Shown here: positions 34,472 to 43,175 of the stretch, piece after piece
Layout: the number at the start of each line of letters is the position of its first letter
Numbering within the stretch: the stretch's first letter is position 1
Assembly: GCF_030372765.1 (NCBI RefSeq)
Contig: NZ_JAUCMW010000002.1
Coordinates: 13,285-77,284, forward strand
DNA: 64,000 nucleotides
Direction of reading: 5' to 3'
Origin: Labilibaculum sp. K2S
GTDB taxonomy: Bacteria; Bacteroidota; Bacteroidia; Bacteroidales; Marinifilaceae
Translations under genes and position numbers: made by a program
The notes under the pieces: model-generated
What the model saw: the letters and a program-made list of their open reading frames with translations, nothing else
Databases searched by the model: none
Told to the model about the DNA's origin: nothing

Positions 34472-35446
34472 ATGAGTGATATCAGAAACAATTGGACCTA
34501 CAAAGAGGTTAAAGAAATTTACGACCTGCCATTACTGGATTTGGTAAACAAAGCAGCCAACCTCCACCGCAAATACCACGATTCTACAAAAATGAATATG
34601 AACACCCTAATTTCGGTTCGTACCGGAGCGTGTTCTCAGGATTGCAGATATTGTGCCCAATCGGCCCGTTACAACACACATGTAAAACCTGTGAAATTAA
34701 GTTTGGAACAGGTTTTGGAAGAAGCCAAAATAGCCAAAGAGAACGGTGTGAAACGTGTTTGTTTGAGTTCTGCCGGCAGAGATGGGAACAGAGATGACCG
34801 TTTCGACGAAATGGCTGAGATGATTACCGAAGTAAAAAAACTGGGACTGGAAGTTTGTTGTACCATGGGAATGATCAACAAAGAAAAAGCCGGAAAATTA
34901 GCCGATTTGGGAATTACTGCGGTAAATCACAACATCGATACTTCGGAGCGTCACTATCCAAACATTACCACAACCAGAACCTACAGTGAAAGACTCGAAA
35001 CTCTTGCCAATTTGCAGGAAGCGGGTATCTCCTACTGCTCGGGCGGTATTTTAGGAATGGGCGAAACCGACGAAGATAGAATTGAAATGCTTCGCACGCT
35101 ATCTAATCAGGAAAAACATCCTTACAACGTTCCGTTGAATTCATTGGTGCCGGTTGAGGGAACTCCGTTTTTCGGAAAAGAAACCATCGGTATTTTTGAA
35201 ATGGTGCGTGCCGTTGCAACTGCCCGTATTCTAATGCCAAAAGCAGTAATCGCTTTTGCTGCAGGTCGCACGCATTACAGTCAGGAAGGACAAGCGCTTT
35301 GTTTCCTTGCCGGAGCAAACTCTATCTTTTTCGGAGATAAATTGCTTACCGTTAAAAACATGACGGTGAACGAAGATCAGCATTTGCTGGATAGTATTGG
35401 AATGGTGCCAACGCGTTATCAGGAGTTGACTACTTTGGAAGAGTAA
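34472..35446 (+). CDS. bioB: Biotin synthase
   Basis: 324-residue radical SAM enzyme that inserts sulfur into dethiobiotin. The 4Fe-4S/SAM motif is RTGACSQDCRYCAQSARYNT (CxxxCxxC). Other BioB marks are VKRVCLSSAGRDGNRDD, CCTMGMINKEKAGKLADLG, AVNHNIDTSERHYPNITTTR, YCSGGILGMGE, the NVPLNSLVPVEGTP region and AAGRTHYSQEG. The C-terminal part ends in TVNEDQHLLDSIGM. It is second in a two-gene operon. No other biotin gene is in the window. Confidence 0.97.
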   Translation: MSDIRNNWTYKEVKEIYDLPLLDLVNKAANLHRKYHDSTKMNMNTLISVRTGACSQDCRYCAQSARYNTHVKPVKLSLEQVLEEAKIAKENGVKRVCLSSAGRDGNRDDRFDEMAEMITEVKKLGLEVCCTMGMINKEKAGKLADLGITAVNHNIDTSERHYPNITTTRTYSERLETLANLQEAGISYCSGGILGMGETDEDRIEMLRTLSNQEKHPYNVPLNSLVPVEGTPFFGKETIGIFEMVRAVATARILMPKAVIAFAAGRTHYSQEGQALCFLAGANSIFFGDKLLTVKNMTVNEDQHLLDSIGMVPTRYQELTTLEE

Positions 35447-35467
35447 TTATATACTCAATTGATATGG

Positions 35468-35495
35468 AAGGGACACTTTAGGGTGTCCCTTTTTT
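35468..35495 (+). terminator. Terminator after bioB
   Basis: AAGGGACAC, 6-nt loop, GTGTCCCTT plus TTTTT. Strong stem, 22 bp after the bioB stop. Confidence 0.9.
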
Positions 35496-35634
35496 ATATC
35501 CTACACTTTCCTGAAACGCTTTGATTAGGCCTAGTAGCACTTTCTTATTGGGTGAAAGTGTTTTGATATGACAAAAAATTACTTTTACAGTTACCAAAAC
35601 CCCTATTCCTACTATCCCGCGGAGCTTTTCACCC

Positions 35635-35800
35635 CTCCTCCGGCATTATTTTGCATCCCTCCACCAAATTGGAGTTCTCCTCCAGCATTATTTTGTATCC
35701 CTCCAGTAAGTTGGAGCTCTTCTCCGGCATTTATTTGTTTCCCTCCGTTAAGGTTGAGACCTTCTCCGGCATTTTTTCCGTTTCCTCTGGCAATTTTCAC
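35635..35800. repeat. 42-bp tandem repeat, about four copies
   Basis: Units start at 35635, 35677, 35719 and 35761. The first two differ at about seven positions; the last is the most diverged. The period is exactly 14 codons, so both strands stay open. The plus frame would give a Pro/Phe-rich repeat (PPALFCIPP type) within 35568-35903. The minus frame (35612-35806, 64 residues) would give a Gly/Asn/Gln-rich repeat (NAGGELQFGGGMQ type). NAG with GG is kept in that minus frame in most copies. No signal peptide is seen in either frame, so I do not call a gene. Confidence 0.8.
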
Positions 35801-35853
35801 TACCATTGGATCTATCCTCTGCGATAAAGTGTTGCATAAAGGGAATTCTGAAA

Positions 35854-36126
35854 TTAATTTGATTTTTCAACAAGATCTCTTATTTCTTTCCGGTACGAAC
35901 TAGCAACAGGAATTATCTTACTACCAATACAAACCTGATTCCCTTCAAAGTATTCTATTTTATTAAAATTAACAATGTAGGATCGGTGAACACGTAAAAA
36001 AACGTTATCGGGTAGTTTCGTTTGAAAACTTTTCAGGGTGTCATGAATCACAAGACAATCTTCATCTCTGTGTAATTTCAAATAATCTCCTTCGGATTCG
36101 ATATAATTTACATCTGACGATTTCAA
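35854..36126 (-). CDS. LytTR DNA-binding domain protein (possible 3' part of a frameshifted gene)
   Basis: LytTR-type transcription regulator domain: NYIESEGDYLKLHRDED, then DTLKSFQTKLPDNVFLRVHRSYIVNFNKIEYFEGN and IPVASSYRKEIRDLV. The TTG at 36126 cuts off the first beta strand. In-frame sequence upstream (to about 36172) encodes DKNRIPLVRSNKKTYLL, a normal LytTR beginning, but has no ATG, GTG or TTG; only ATT (36162) could start it. The upstream membrane-protein gene on the same strand would join this frame if one A were lost from the seven-A run (T7 at 36203-36209 on the plus strand). So either a rare start codon, slippage, or a frameshift is involved. Confidence 0.8.
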   Translation of the reverse strand: MKSSDVNYIESEGDYLKLHRDEDCLVIHDTLKSFQTKLPDNVFLRVHRSYIVNFNKIEYFEGNQVCIGSKIIPVASSYRKEIRDLVEKSN

Positions 36127-36172
36127 TAAATAGGTCTTCTTGTTCGACCTTACTAATGGAATTCTATTTTTA

Positions 36173-37054
36173 TCAAACCCAACTTTTGAAACTGTCCGTA
36201 AGTTTTTTTACTGTCTTGGAAGATTTTATTATAAGCAAATCATCTTCAAGTGAAATGCAGTAGACTCGTAATTTTTCTATTACATCTTTATTATTAGCTA
36301 CAATTTTATCTATGTTGTAATTAACACATCCGACATTATTCATTATTTTATCTGAAAGATCTTCATCTAAAAATTTAAACAAATCATCATTCATCAATTC
36401 AGGAAGTTTTGACTTTATTAATTCGAAATCAAGAGCATTTGTTTTTTCTAAATCACCTAATTTTTGAACGATATATTTATATTCATCGTTTTTTGTATCA
36501 CTTTTATTAATAAGAACCGATTCTCTAGCCTTAAGATTCCATGTGATGTTCGTATAATTCTGCTCTATTTTACTAACAAAATCATTATACTGCTTTTGAG
36601 TATCTAAGTTCGTAGCATAAATGCCTTCATTAATAAACTTGACATGCTCTACATTAATAAATACCTCATTAAGATCATCATAACTCTTATTTATAAGTAT
36701 ATCTAATAAATCAGGAGTGTGAAGATTTGATAGATAATTTAAGTGTTTAAAATGGAGGGTTTTTATACTTTGATATTTATATAAATCAGATTTTTGTGCC
36801 GTCACACTTTCTTTATACCCTGCAATTGCTTGTTCAACATTTTCCAAAGCACTATCAAGTGTCTTGATGAAATAATTTTTGACAGATTTTAATCTTTTAC
36901 GTTTTAAAAGAAAATCCCTAAATAAGGTTAATCCAAATGCTATAACAACACCTAAAATAGTATACCAAAACGAATCCCATGAAGTTGATAATTCACCATT
37001 GAAGAAATTGTCACCAAAAGATAAATTTAAATTTAGAATTACAGACATAATCAT
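36173..37054 (-). CDS. Membrane-anchored coiled-coil protein of unknown function
   Basis: 293 residues. One membrane segment (about 28-50, FWYTILGVVIAFGLTLFRDFLL) is followed by a basic stop-transfer (KRKRLK) and a long, mostly helical cytoplasmic region rich in Lys, Asn and Asp. No enzyme motif is recognised. The stop lies 47 bp before the TTG of the LytTR gene, and the LytTR-like coding signal begins right at this stop in another frame. The two may therefore form one membrane-bound LytTR regulator, split by a frame break, or a cotranscribed pair. It diverges from the NhaC gene at 37284; the gap of 229 bp shows no gene. Confidence 0.7.
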   Translation of the reverse strand: MIMSVILNLNLSFGDNFFNGELSTSWDSFWYTILGVVIAFGLTLFRDFLLKRKRLKSVKNYFIKTLDSALENVEQAIAGYKESVTAQKSDLYKYQSIKTLHFKHLNYLSNLHTPDLLDILINKSYDDLNEVFINVEHVKFINEGIYATNLDTQKQYNDFVSKIEQNYTNITWNLKARESVLINKSDTKNDEYKYIVQKLGDLEKTNALDFELIKSKLPELMNDDLFKFLDEDLSDKIMNNVGCVNYNIDKIVANNKDVIEKLRVYCISLEDDLLIIKSSKTVKKLTDSFKSWV

Positions 37055-37283
37055 TAAAATATGTATAGAATTAGTACAGCTAAGCTACTCATTATATTGA
37101 TCTATTTTATTTCTTTTATTGAGAATTCGACTCCAAGTCGGAGCCTCAATTCCTTACTTGACTCAATATCGATACTTCTTCAGGAAGTTTTAACTATTTT
37201 TATTCCTGCAAATTTGATCAGACATTCCTTTTCCCATCCATTTTTCGTAAGTTCATCGGCTCATTAACCAGCATAACCACATT

Positions 37284-38738
37284 ATGAATCCGAAAACCAA
37301 AGCGCTCTCTCTAGGAGAAGCTCTCATTCCTATTATTCTATTAATTGCACTCCTTAGTATTAATGCCATTGTTTTTGGTGATGGTGCGATTGAAGGCGCC
37401 AATCAGTTTTCTCTTTTAATTGCTGCGGCTATAGGTGGACTGATTGCTCTCCGACATGGAAAAAACTGGGACGATCTGCAAAAAGGGATTGTTGAAAGCA
37501 TTAGTACAGCAATGCCGTCGATGTTGATATTACTGCTAATTGGTTCTTTAGCGGGAACATGGATGATTAGCGGTGTGGTGCCTGCAATGATTTACTATGG
37601 ATTGGAATTCTTAAATCCCAAATTATTTTTAATGCTCTCGGTAGTGATTTGTGCCATCGTTTCTGTCGTAACCGGAAGTTCATGGTCTACCATTGCAACC
37701 ATTGGAGTTGCACTTTTGGGGGTTGGCAATGCAATGGAATACAATAACGCCATTGTGGCCGGGGCAATTATATCCGGAGCGTACTTTGGTGATAAAATTT
37801 CGCCTTTATCGGATACAACCAATCTGGCTTCGGCAATGGCTGAAGTTGATTTGTTTGTGCACATCCGTTACATGATGTATACAACGATCCCTTCCATCAT
37901 TATTACTCTGTTGATTTTTCTGGCCATTGGTTTTAATAAGGAAGGAGAAATTAATCCGGAAAGCATTCGTGAAGTTCAAGCAGCTATAAAAGCAACATTT
38001 ACAATCACTCCTTGGCTGTTTTTGGTTCCTATATTGCTCTTTGTGATTATCAGCAAAAAAGTGCCCGCCCTGCCTGCAATTTTTGCCGGCACGTTAATAG
38101 GAGGCATATTTGCCATTATTTTTCAGCCACAAATTATTCAGCAAATTTCGGGAAGCAGTTCCTATATACAAGCTTGTTATCATACAGTAATGCAATCCAT
38201 CTTTACGGATATTAGTATTCCTGTTCAAAATAAAAATATTCAGGATTTATTATCGACAGGTGGAATGGCCGGGATGCTCAATACGATTTGGCTGATTTTA
38301 ACAGCAATGGTATTTAGCGGTGTTCTGGAAACAGCAGGTATTTTGCACAAAATAACAGCAACCATGATGAAAGCGGTTAGCTCGACCGGATCGTTGGTAA
38401 CAACAACAGTTGCCAGTTGTACGTTCCTGAACCTCACAGCATCGGATCAGTATATTTCCATTGTGGTTACGGGAAGAATGTTTTCAGAATCGTACAAAGA
38501 TCAAAATTTAAAGCCCGAGGTGTTGAGCCGAACCCTTGAAGATGCAGGAACAGTAACGTCAGTATTGGTTCCCTGGAATACCTGCGGTGCTGCGCAGGCT
38601 GGTGCATTGGGTGTAGCTACTGTTGCTTTCGCCCCTTTTTGTTTTTTCAACATCATTAGCCCTATAATGACCATAGCTGTTGCTTATCTGAATATAAAAA
38701 TCCGGAAAACAACTGATTCTGCTCTAAAATCATCATAA
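37284..38738 (+). CDS. NhaC family Na+/H+ antiporter
   Basis: 484 residues with about 11-12 membrane helices. Visible marks are ISTAMPSMLILLLIGSLAGTW, SVVTGSSWSTIATIGVALLG, the GDKISPLSDTTNLASAMAEVD motif, NLTASDQYISIVVTGRMF and VPWNTCGAAQAGALGVAT. It exchanges Na+ and H+ (in some relatives malate/lactate or other ions). It is a typical NhaC without the N-terminal extension of the one at 18639. A single gene. Confidence 0.92.
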   Translation: MNPKTKALSLGEALIPIILLIALLSINAIVFGDGAIEGANQFSLLIAAAIGGLIALRHGKNWDDLQKGIVESISTAMPSMLILLLIGSLAGTWMISGVVPAMIYYGLEFLNPKLFLMLSVVICAIVSVVTGSSWSTIATIGVALLGVGNAMEYNNAIVAGAIISGAYFGDKISPLSDTTNLASAMAEVDLFVHIRYMMYTTIPSIIITLLIFLAIGFNKEGEINPESIREVQAAIKATFTITPWLFLVPILLFVIISKKVPALPAIFAGTLIGGIFAIIFQPQIIQQISGSSSYIQACYHTVMQSIFTDISIPVQNKNIQDLLSTGGMAGMLNTIWLILTAMVFSGVLETAGILHKITATMMKAVSSTGSLVTTTVASCTFLNLTASDQYISIVVTGRMFSESYKDQNLKPEVLSRTLEDAGTVTSVLVPWNTCGAAQAGALGVATVAFAPFCFFNIISPIMTIAVAYLNIKIRKTTDSALKSS

Positions 38739-38847
38739 GTATAAATTTAATCACATCTTTAAAAACTTGTGAAATTATTAACCTAAAAAGTTTCTTTTCT
38801 TTTTTAAAAGTATGACAATACTCATTAATGATGCTTTGTGTTTTCTT

Positions 38848-38855
38848 TAAATTTG
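38848..38855 (+). promoter_or_regulatory. -7 promoter element for pruA
   Basis: TAAATTTG is an exact TAnnTTTG match, 42 nt before the ATG at 38898. No -33 TTG at the usual spacing. Confidence 0.45.
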
Positions 38856-38897
38856 CAAAGAAAGAAAATAATAAATAACCCTTAAAACCACATCATT

Positions 38898-40529
38898 ATG
38901 CCAAAAGGTATATACAACGTTCCTGCCGTAACTAACGAGCCAATTTTATCTTACGCTCCTGGATCTCCTGAAAGAGCTGAATTACAAGCTACAATTAAAA
39001 AAATGCGTTCCGAAGTAATCGATGTGCCTATGTACATTGGTGGCGAAGAGGTTCGTACAGGCAATTTATTTGCAATGACTCCTCCTCATGATCATCAGCA
39101 TGTATTAGGACATTATCACCAAGGTGAGAAAAAACATATCCAAATGGCTATTGATGCGGCTTTAGCTGCAAAACCAGCTTGGGAAGCTATGGCCTGGGAG
39201 CATCGTGCTTCTATTTTCTTGAAAGCTGCTGAATTAATTTCGGGTCCTTACCGTCAGAAATTAAACGCTGCTACAATGTTGGGACAGTCGAAAAATGCAT
39301 TCCAGGCTGAGATTGATTCTGCTTGCGAAATTGCTGATTTCCTTCGTTTCAACGTTCAGTACATGACTGATATTTACAAACAACAGCCTATCTCTTCAAA
39401 AGGAATTTGGAACCGTGTTGAACAACGTCCGTTAGAAGGATTTGTATTTGCTTTGACTCCTTTCAACTTTACTGCTATTGCCGGTAACCTGCCAACAGCT
39501 CCTGCTATGATGGGTAACTGTATTGTTTGGAAACCATCTAAAACCGCTGTTTATTCTGCTCAGGTTTTAATGGAAATATTTATGAAAGCTGGTGTTCCTG
39601 CCGGTGTTATCAACTTGGTATATGTATCAGGTCCTGCTGCTTCTGAAGTACTATTCAGTTCTCCTGATTTCGCAGGTATTCACTTTACAGGATCAACTGG
39701 TGTATTTCAGGACATTTGGAAAAATATTGGCGAAAACATACATAAATTCAAGTCTTATCCACGTATCGTAGGTGAAACTGGTGGTAAAGATTATATTTTT
39801 ATGCACCCAACTGCTCCTGCCAAAGAAGTAGCTACTGCAATCACCCGTGGAGCATTCGAATATCAAGGACAAAAATGTTCTGCTGCATCCCGTGCTTACA
39901 TTCCTGCAAGCAAGTATGACGCAGTTATGGCATTTGTAAATGAAGATTTGAAAAAAATAAAAATGGGTGGAACTGAAGACTTCACCAATTTTGTGAATGC
40001 TGTAATTGACGAAGCTTCTTTCAACAAATTATCTTCAGCTATCGATGCAGCAAAAGCTTCTCCTGATGCAGAAATTGTAGCTGGTGGTACTTACGACAAG
40101 TCGGTAGGTTATTTTATTGCTCCAACTATTATCAGAGCTTTAAAACACAATTATATAACTATGGAAGAAGAGCTGTTTGGCCCTATCCTTACCATTTTTG
40201 TATACGAAGATGACAAGGTAGATGAGACTTTGGATATCCTTGATAAAGGTTCAATGTATGCCCTTACCGGTGCTATCTTTGCTGATTGTCGTTACGCTAT
40301 TGAAAAATTAGTAAAACGTTTAACTCACACTGCAGGTAACTTCTATATTAACGATAAACCAACAGGTGCTGTTGTTGGACAACAACCATTTGGTGGTGGA
40401 AGAGGATCCGGAACCAACGATAAAGCGGGTTCTATGATCAACCTATTGCGTTGGGTTTCTCCACGTACAATTAAAGAAACTTTTGTTTCGGCTACAGATT
40501 ATATGTATCCTAACTTTTTAGAGGATTAA
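38898..40529 (+). CDS. pruA: L-glutamate gamma-semialdehyde dehydrogenase (P5C dehydrogenase)
   Basis: 543 residues, the usual length of the monofunctional enzyme. It oxidises glutamate semialdehyde (from proline) to glutamate with NAD+. Motifs are GFVFALTPFNFTAIAGNLPTAP, the cofactor loop IHFTGSTGVFQDIWKNIG, the catalytic Glu region RIVGETGGKDYIF and the catalytic Cys in YQGQKCSAASRAYIP. EELFGPILTIFVYED and GQQPFGGGRGSGTNDKAG are also typical. Proline dehydrogenase lies 3 kb downstream (43502), so proline catabolism is encoded here by separate proteins. Confidence 0.97.
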   Translation: MPKGIYNVPAVTNEPILSYAPGSPERAELQATIKKMRSEVIDVPMYIGGEEVRTGNLFAMTPPHDHQHVLGHYHQGEKKHIQMAIDAALAAKPAWEAMAWEHRASIFLKAAELISGPYRQKLNAATMLGQSKNAFQAEIDSACEIADFLRFNVQYMTDIYKQQPISSKGIWNRVEQRPLEGFVFALTPFNFTAIAGNLPTAPAMMGNCIVWKPSKTAVYSAQVLMEIFMKAGVPAGVINLVYVSGPAASEVLFSSPDFAGIHFTGSTGVFQDIWKNIGENIHKFKSYPRIVGETGGKDYIFMHPTAPAKEVATAITRGAFEYQGQKCSAASRAYIPASKYDAVMAFVNEDLKKIKMGGTEDFTNFVNAVIDEASFNKLSSAIDAAKASPDAEIVAGGTYDKSVGYFIAPTIIRALKHNYITMEEELFGPILTIFVYEDDKVDETLDILDKGSMYALTGAIFADCRYAIEKLVKRLTHTAGNFYINDKPTGAVVGQQPFGGGRGSGTNDKAGSMINLLRWVSPRTIKETFVSATDYMYPNFLED

Positions 40530-40617
40530 TCTTAGAGATATCGGATGCGAGATTTGAGAAGAAAATCTTCAGGAAATCAATCTTTTGATACCAAAATATA
40601 ACAAAATTGAATTGAAT

Positions 40618-40648
40618 AAAACGACCGGAGTTCCCTTCGGTCGTTTTT
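40618..40648 (+). terminator. Terminator after pruA
   Basis: AAAACGACCG, loop, CGGTCGTTTTT. Perfect stem with T-run, about 90 bp after the stop. Confidence 0.85.
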
Positions 40649-40757
40649 CATTTAGTGAAGGTTCAACAAATCAATCTATTTACTCTTCGACATTTAGCCC
40701 CACCGACTTTCAGACTTTCACATATTCTTTGTAATTTAGCATGCAAATAGAAACAAA

Positions 40758-41063
40758 ATGAATCAGAAAAAAGCTCAACTAATAATTCTTAGAATTGTGC
40801 GTAACAAATACGTAATCACTTTTCTGGTATTTTATTTTTGGCTTTTCTTTTTCGACCAACACTCCATTTGGGAACGAAGAGGAAATGAAAATACTATTGA
40901 ATCTCTTGAAAAAGAAAAAGCTTACTTTATTGAGAAAATTGAAACCGACAAGAATCGGATTCACGAGCTGAAAACCAATCGGAAAAATCTTGAAAAATTC
41001 GCTCGCGAACAATATTTAATGAAGAAAAAAGGCGAAGATATATTTATAATGATAGAAGAATAA
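40758..41063 (+). CDS. Septum formation initiator (FtsB/DivIC family)
   Basis: 101 residues. A short cytoplasmic start is followed by one membrane helix (about 18-34, YVITFLVFYFWLFFF) and a coiled coil (about 40-85, ENTIESLEKEKAYFIEKIETDKNRIHELK). Then comes the conserved KFAREQYLMKKKGEDIFIM. FtsB/DivIC proteins bind FtsL and FtsQ in the division complex. A single gene before a convergent glycosyltransferase. Confidence 0.92.
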   Translation: MNQKKAQLIILRIVRNKYVITFLVFYFWLFFFDQHSIWERRGNENTIESLEKEKAYFIEKIETDKNRIHELKTNRKNLEKFAREQYLMKKKGEDIFIMIEE

Positions 41064-41066
41064 TGG

Positions 41067-41092
41067 AAAAGACGTTGCAAGCAACGTCTTTT
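41067..41092. terminator. Bidirectional terminator (ftsB-like / glycosyltransferase)
   Basis: AAAAGACGTTGC, two-base loop, GCAACGTCTTTT: a perfect 12-bp stem with T-runs on both strands, between convergent genes. The core relates it to the palindrome at 33953-33975. Confidence 0.85.
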
Positions 41093-41095
41093 CTA

Positions 41096-42367
41096 TTATT
41101 CATGATTTTTTTCGTATTCTCTGTAAATCTCCAACAACTCTTTAGCAGAATAAATCCCTTTGGTTTCGATACCAAGATCAAGTAGTAACTGTTTAGCACA
41201 AACAACAATGCTCTCCTCATCAATAAATTGCTCGTGAACATTATTCAGATATTTCAATACTTTAAAAGCATTAAAAGCCCCAAAAAATTTCTTCCGAAAT
41301 GATTCAACACTGGAACAGTTTCGGTTTATTTCCTCCAATGCTTCAAAGAAATTATCCTCTTTTAGATAGGAACGTACAGGACCGGGAAGATCAACAATCA
41401 ATCTATTTAAATAAGTATCGTAATCAACACCAAAAAAATCATCAGCACGATCGAAGAACTTTTTCACATCCTTAAAAGCAGAGTAATTGTAGGTTTTGTA
41501 ATCGATAATTCCCTCTTCCATAAAGGTGGAAATTGCTTTACCTGTTCCAAATGGAACCCGATCTGATTCTCTTGGTGAAGGAATAACTCTGGTGGTTTTA
41601 ATTTCATAAAACTTACCCAGAGCAATAATTTTCTGCAAAAAATAAAAATCTTCACCTGCTTGCCGGCGATTCATTCCACCCTGCATGATATAAGCATTCG
41701 CCGTAACTGCAAAGCTGGAACCTACCGTGTGAAAGGCGTGCGGATGACCAGCATACCGCATGGCCAACATGTAATACCGCAGGTAAAGTTCGTACTGAGC
41801 AATGGCATCGTAAATTGGCTGATCGAATTCTGTTCCCTCCAAAGGATGCTCATAAAATATGTTAGCTCCATTCGCCTTTGGATGCTTTTTGAACATCTTC
41901 TCAATCTCAACAAAATAGTTGGAATCGCATCTGGAATCGGCATCAAAACCAGTAATAATTCCATTTGGTTTGTCAATTTTATTGAAACGACTCACGGCCT
42001 CATCCATGGCAATTTTTCGCGCCAAACCAACTCCTGCAAATTTCTTTGGTAAATTGGGCTGATGAATCAGGTAGAATTTCAACTTCTCATCCTGATGATC
42101 AACCATCCAGTTCGTTGCATCAGCAATGGTTTTTTCGTTTTGCGCAAGTATTTCATCGCCGGCCAACTCTCCTGAATTCACCATTACGATTACTTCTGCA
42201 CTGCAATCCGGACGTTCACAATTCCACAAAGCTTCTAAAGCCGGAAGTAAATCCGGTTCATTAAAACACGGAATAGTTACAATGATATTTAGTTGTTCCG
42301 AAGCTATATCTTTAATATAATCGGGATACAGACGTTGTTTTTTCAGATATTTATCAGCGAAAGCCAT
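41096..42367 (-). CDS. Glycosyltransferase family 2 protein
   Basis: 423 residues of GT-A fold enzyme. The start of the domain is NIIVTIPCFNEPDLLPALEALWN. The metal-binding DxD-like motif is GIITGFDADSRCDSNYFVEIE, and the acceptor part contains HTVGSSFAVTANAYIMQGG and RRQAGEDFYFLQKI (ED motif). No membrane helices are visible, so it is probably cytoplasmic or peripheral. The C-terminal about 150 residues form a helical extension without a recognised domain. Donor and acceptor sugars are unknown, and no polysaccharide cluster surrounds it. Confidence 0.88.
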   Translation of the reverse strand: MAFADKYLKKQRLYPDYIKDIASEQLNIIVTIPCFNEPDLLPALEALWNCERPDCSAEVIVMVNSGELAGDEILAQNEKTIADATNWMVDHQDEKLKFYLIHQPNLPKKFAGVGLARKIAMDEAVSRFNKIDKPNGIITGFDADSRCDSNYFVEIEKMFKKHPKANGANIFYEHPLEGTEFDQPIYDAIAQYELYLRYYMLAMRYAGHPHAFHTVGSSFAVTANAYIMQGGMNRRQAGEDFYFLQKIIALGKFYEIKTTRVIPSPRESDRVPFGTGKAISTFMEEGIIDYKTYNYSAFKDVKKFFDRADDFFGVDYDTYLNRLIVDLPGPVRSYLKEDNFFEALEEINRNCSSVESFRKKFFGAFNAFKVLKYLNNVHEQFIDEESIVVCAKQLLLDLGIETKGIYSAKELLEIYREYEKNHE

Positions 42368-42377
42368 ATTCTTATTT

Positions 42378-42510
42378 CAGATTTGAGATCTGAGCATTTA
42401 GATTTGAGACTTCTCCCTTCACTTTTAATGTCCATACCTCAATAAATAATAATTTTAAATTCAAGTATTCTCTTTTAATCTATAATCTCATTTCTGACAT
42501 CTCAGATCTA
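42378..42510. repeat. AGATTTGAGA-type short repeats
   Basis: TTCAGATTTGAGATCTGAG at 42377-42395 and GATTTGAGAC at 42401-42410 face CTGACATCTCAGATCTAA near 42494-42511, so the ends are inverted copies. Similar GAGATTTGAGA is near 40550. Such runs are common between genes in this phylum. No gene is seen. Confidence 0.45.
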
Positions 42511-42526
42511 AAAAAACAAAGATATA

Positions 42527-42563
42527 AAAAAGGGCAGATAGCTTGCGTAGCTAATCTGCCCTT
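42527..42563 (-). terminator. Terminator of the OmpH-like gene
   Basis: On the minus strand, AAGGGCAGATTAGCTACGC, then AAGCTATCTGCCCTT and a T-run. The long stem is slightly imperfect. It lies 22 bp after the stop. Confidence 0.85.
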
Positions 42564-42584
42564 AAAATATTTTGTTGTTGAAAT

Positions 42585-43175
42585 TTACTTAGCTGCAGGT
42601 GTGTATCTACCGTTTAAACCAGAAATGATTTCCGCTGTTATATCTAATCCATCCTGAGAAAGAAGAACATTTCCTCCTTTTGTTGTACTTAAAATTAAGC
42701 TGTAATTATGAGCAGCATTGTATTCTTTCAAATAGTTAGTAACACTATCAAATAATCTTTTGCTGTTTGCTTGCTGCTCGCCCATTAACTGGTTTGAAAG
42801 CTCACGATCCAATTGCTGTAAATTCTGTTGTTTTCCGATCAATACACGCTGAGCTTCTTCAGCTCTCTCGCGACTTAGAAATCCTCCATTTTGAACTTTA
42901 CGTTGAAATTCACCTGCTTCTTTCTCTAATTTCTGAGCCTTGAAGTTAAAATCGGTTCTTGAATCTTCCTGCTTTTTAAGAAATTTCTCATTCAAATCAC
43001 GGGAAAAATTATAATTGGTTAACAATGAATCGGTGTTAATATAAACAACTGCACCTTCACCTGCCACTGATTGCACCTTTTTAGAATCTGCTGACGAATT
43101 AGAAAAATGAAGTACATAAAGAATACCAACTGCTACAATTAGTACCGCATTTAAAACAATAGATAAATTTTTCAT
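42585..43175 (-). CDS. OmpH/Skp family periplasmic chaperone
   Basis: 196 residues. An N-terminal hydrophobic signal or anchor (about 5-25) is followed by VVYINTDSLLTNYNFSRDLNEKFLKKQ and a long coiled coil (about 60-150). The C-terminal beta part is SLILSTTKGGNVLLSQDGLDITAEIISGLN (NVLYA-type motif of the family). Skp-like proteins hold unfolded outer-membrane proteins in the periplasm. A single gene with its own terminator. Confidence 0.9.
   Translation of the reverse strand: MKNLSIVLNAVLIVAVGILYVLHFSNSSADSKKVQSVAGEGAVVYINTDSLLTNYNFSRDLNEKFLKKQEDSRTDFNFKAQKLEKEAGEFQRKVQNGGFLSRERAEEAQRVLIGKQQNLQQLDRELSNQLMGEQQANSKRLFDSVTNYLKEYNAAHNYSLILSTTKGGNVLLSQDGLDITAEIISGLNGRYTPAAK

Noticed and set aside
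35568..35903. 112-codon plus-strand ORF, Pro/Phe-rich
   Set aside because: Explained by the 42-bp tandem repeat; overlaps the end of the LytTR gene; no signal peptide or known family. The minus-strand frame is no better supported as a gene.
36173..36211. Classic -1 programmed frameshift at the A7 run
   Set aside because: A -1 shift does not lead into the LytTR frame; +1 or loss of one A is needed, so the standard slippery heptamer model does not fit.
37061..37267. 68-codon plus-strand ORF before the NhaC gene
   Set aside because: Random Ser/Ile-rich translation of an AT-rich promoter region; nothing recognisable.
41096..42367. Polysaccharide cluster around the glycosyltransferase
   Set aside because: It is a single gene between cell-division and chaperone genes; no other sugar-polymer genes are nearby.
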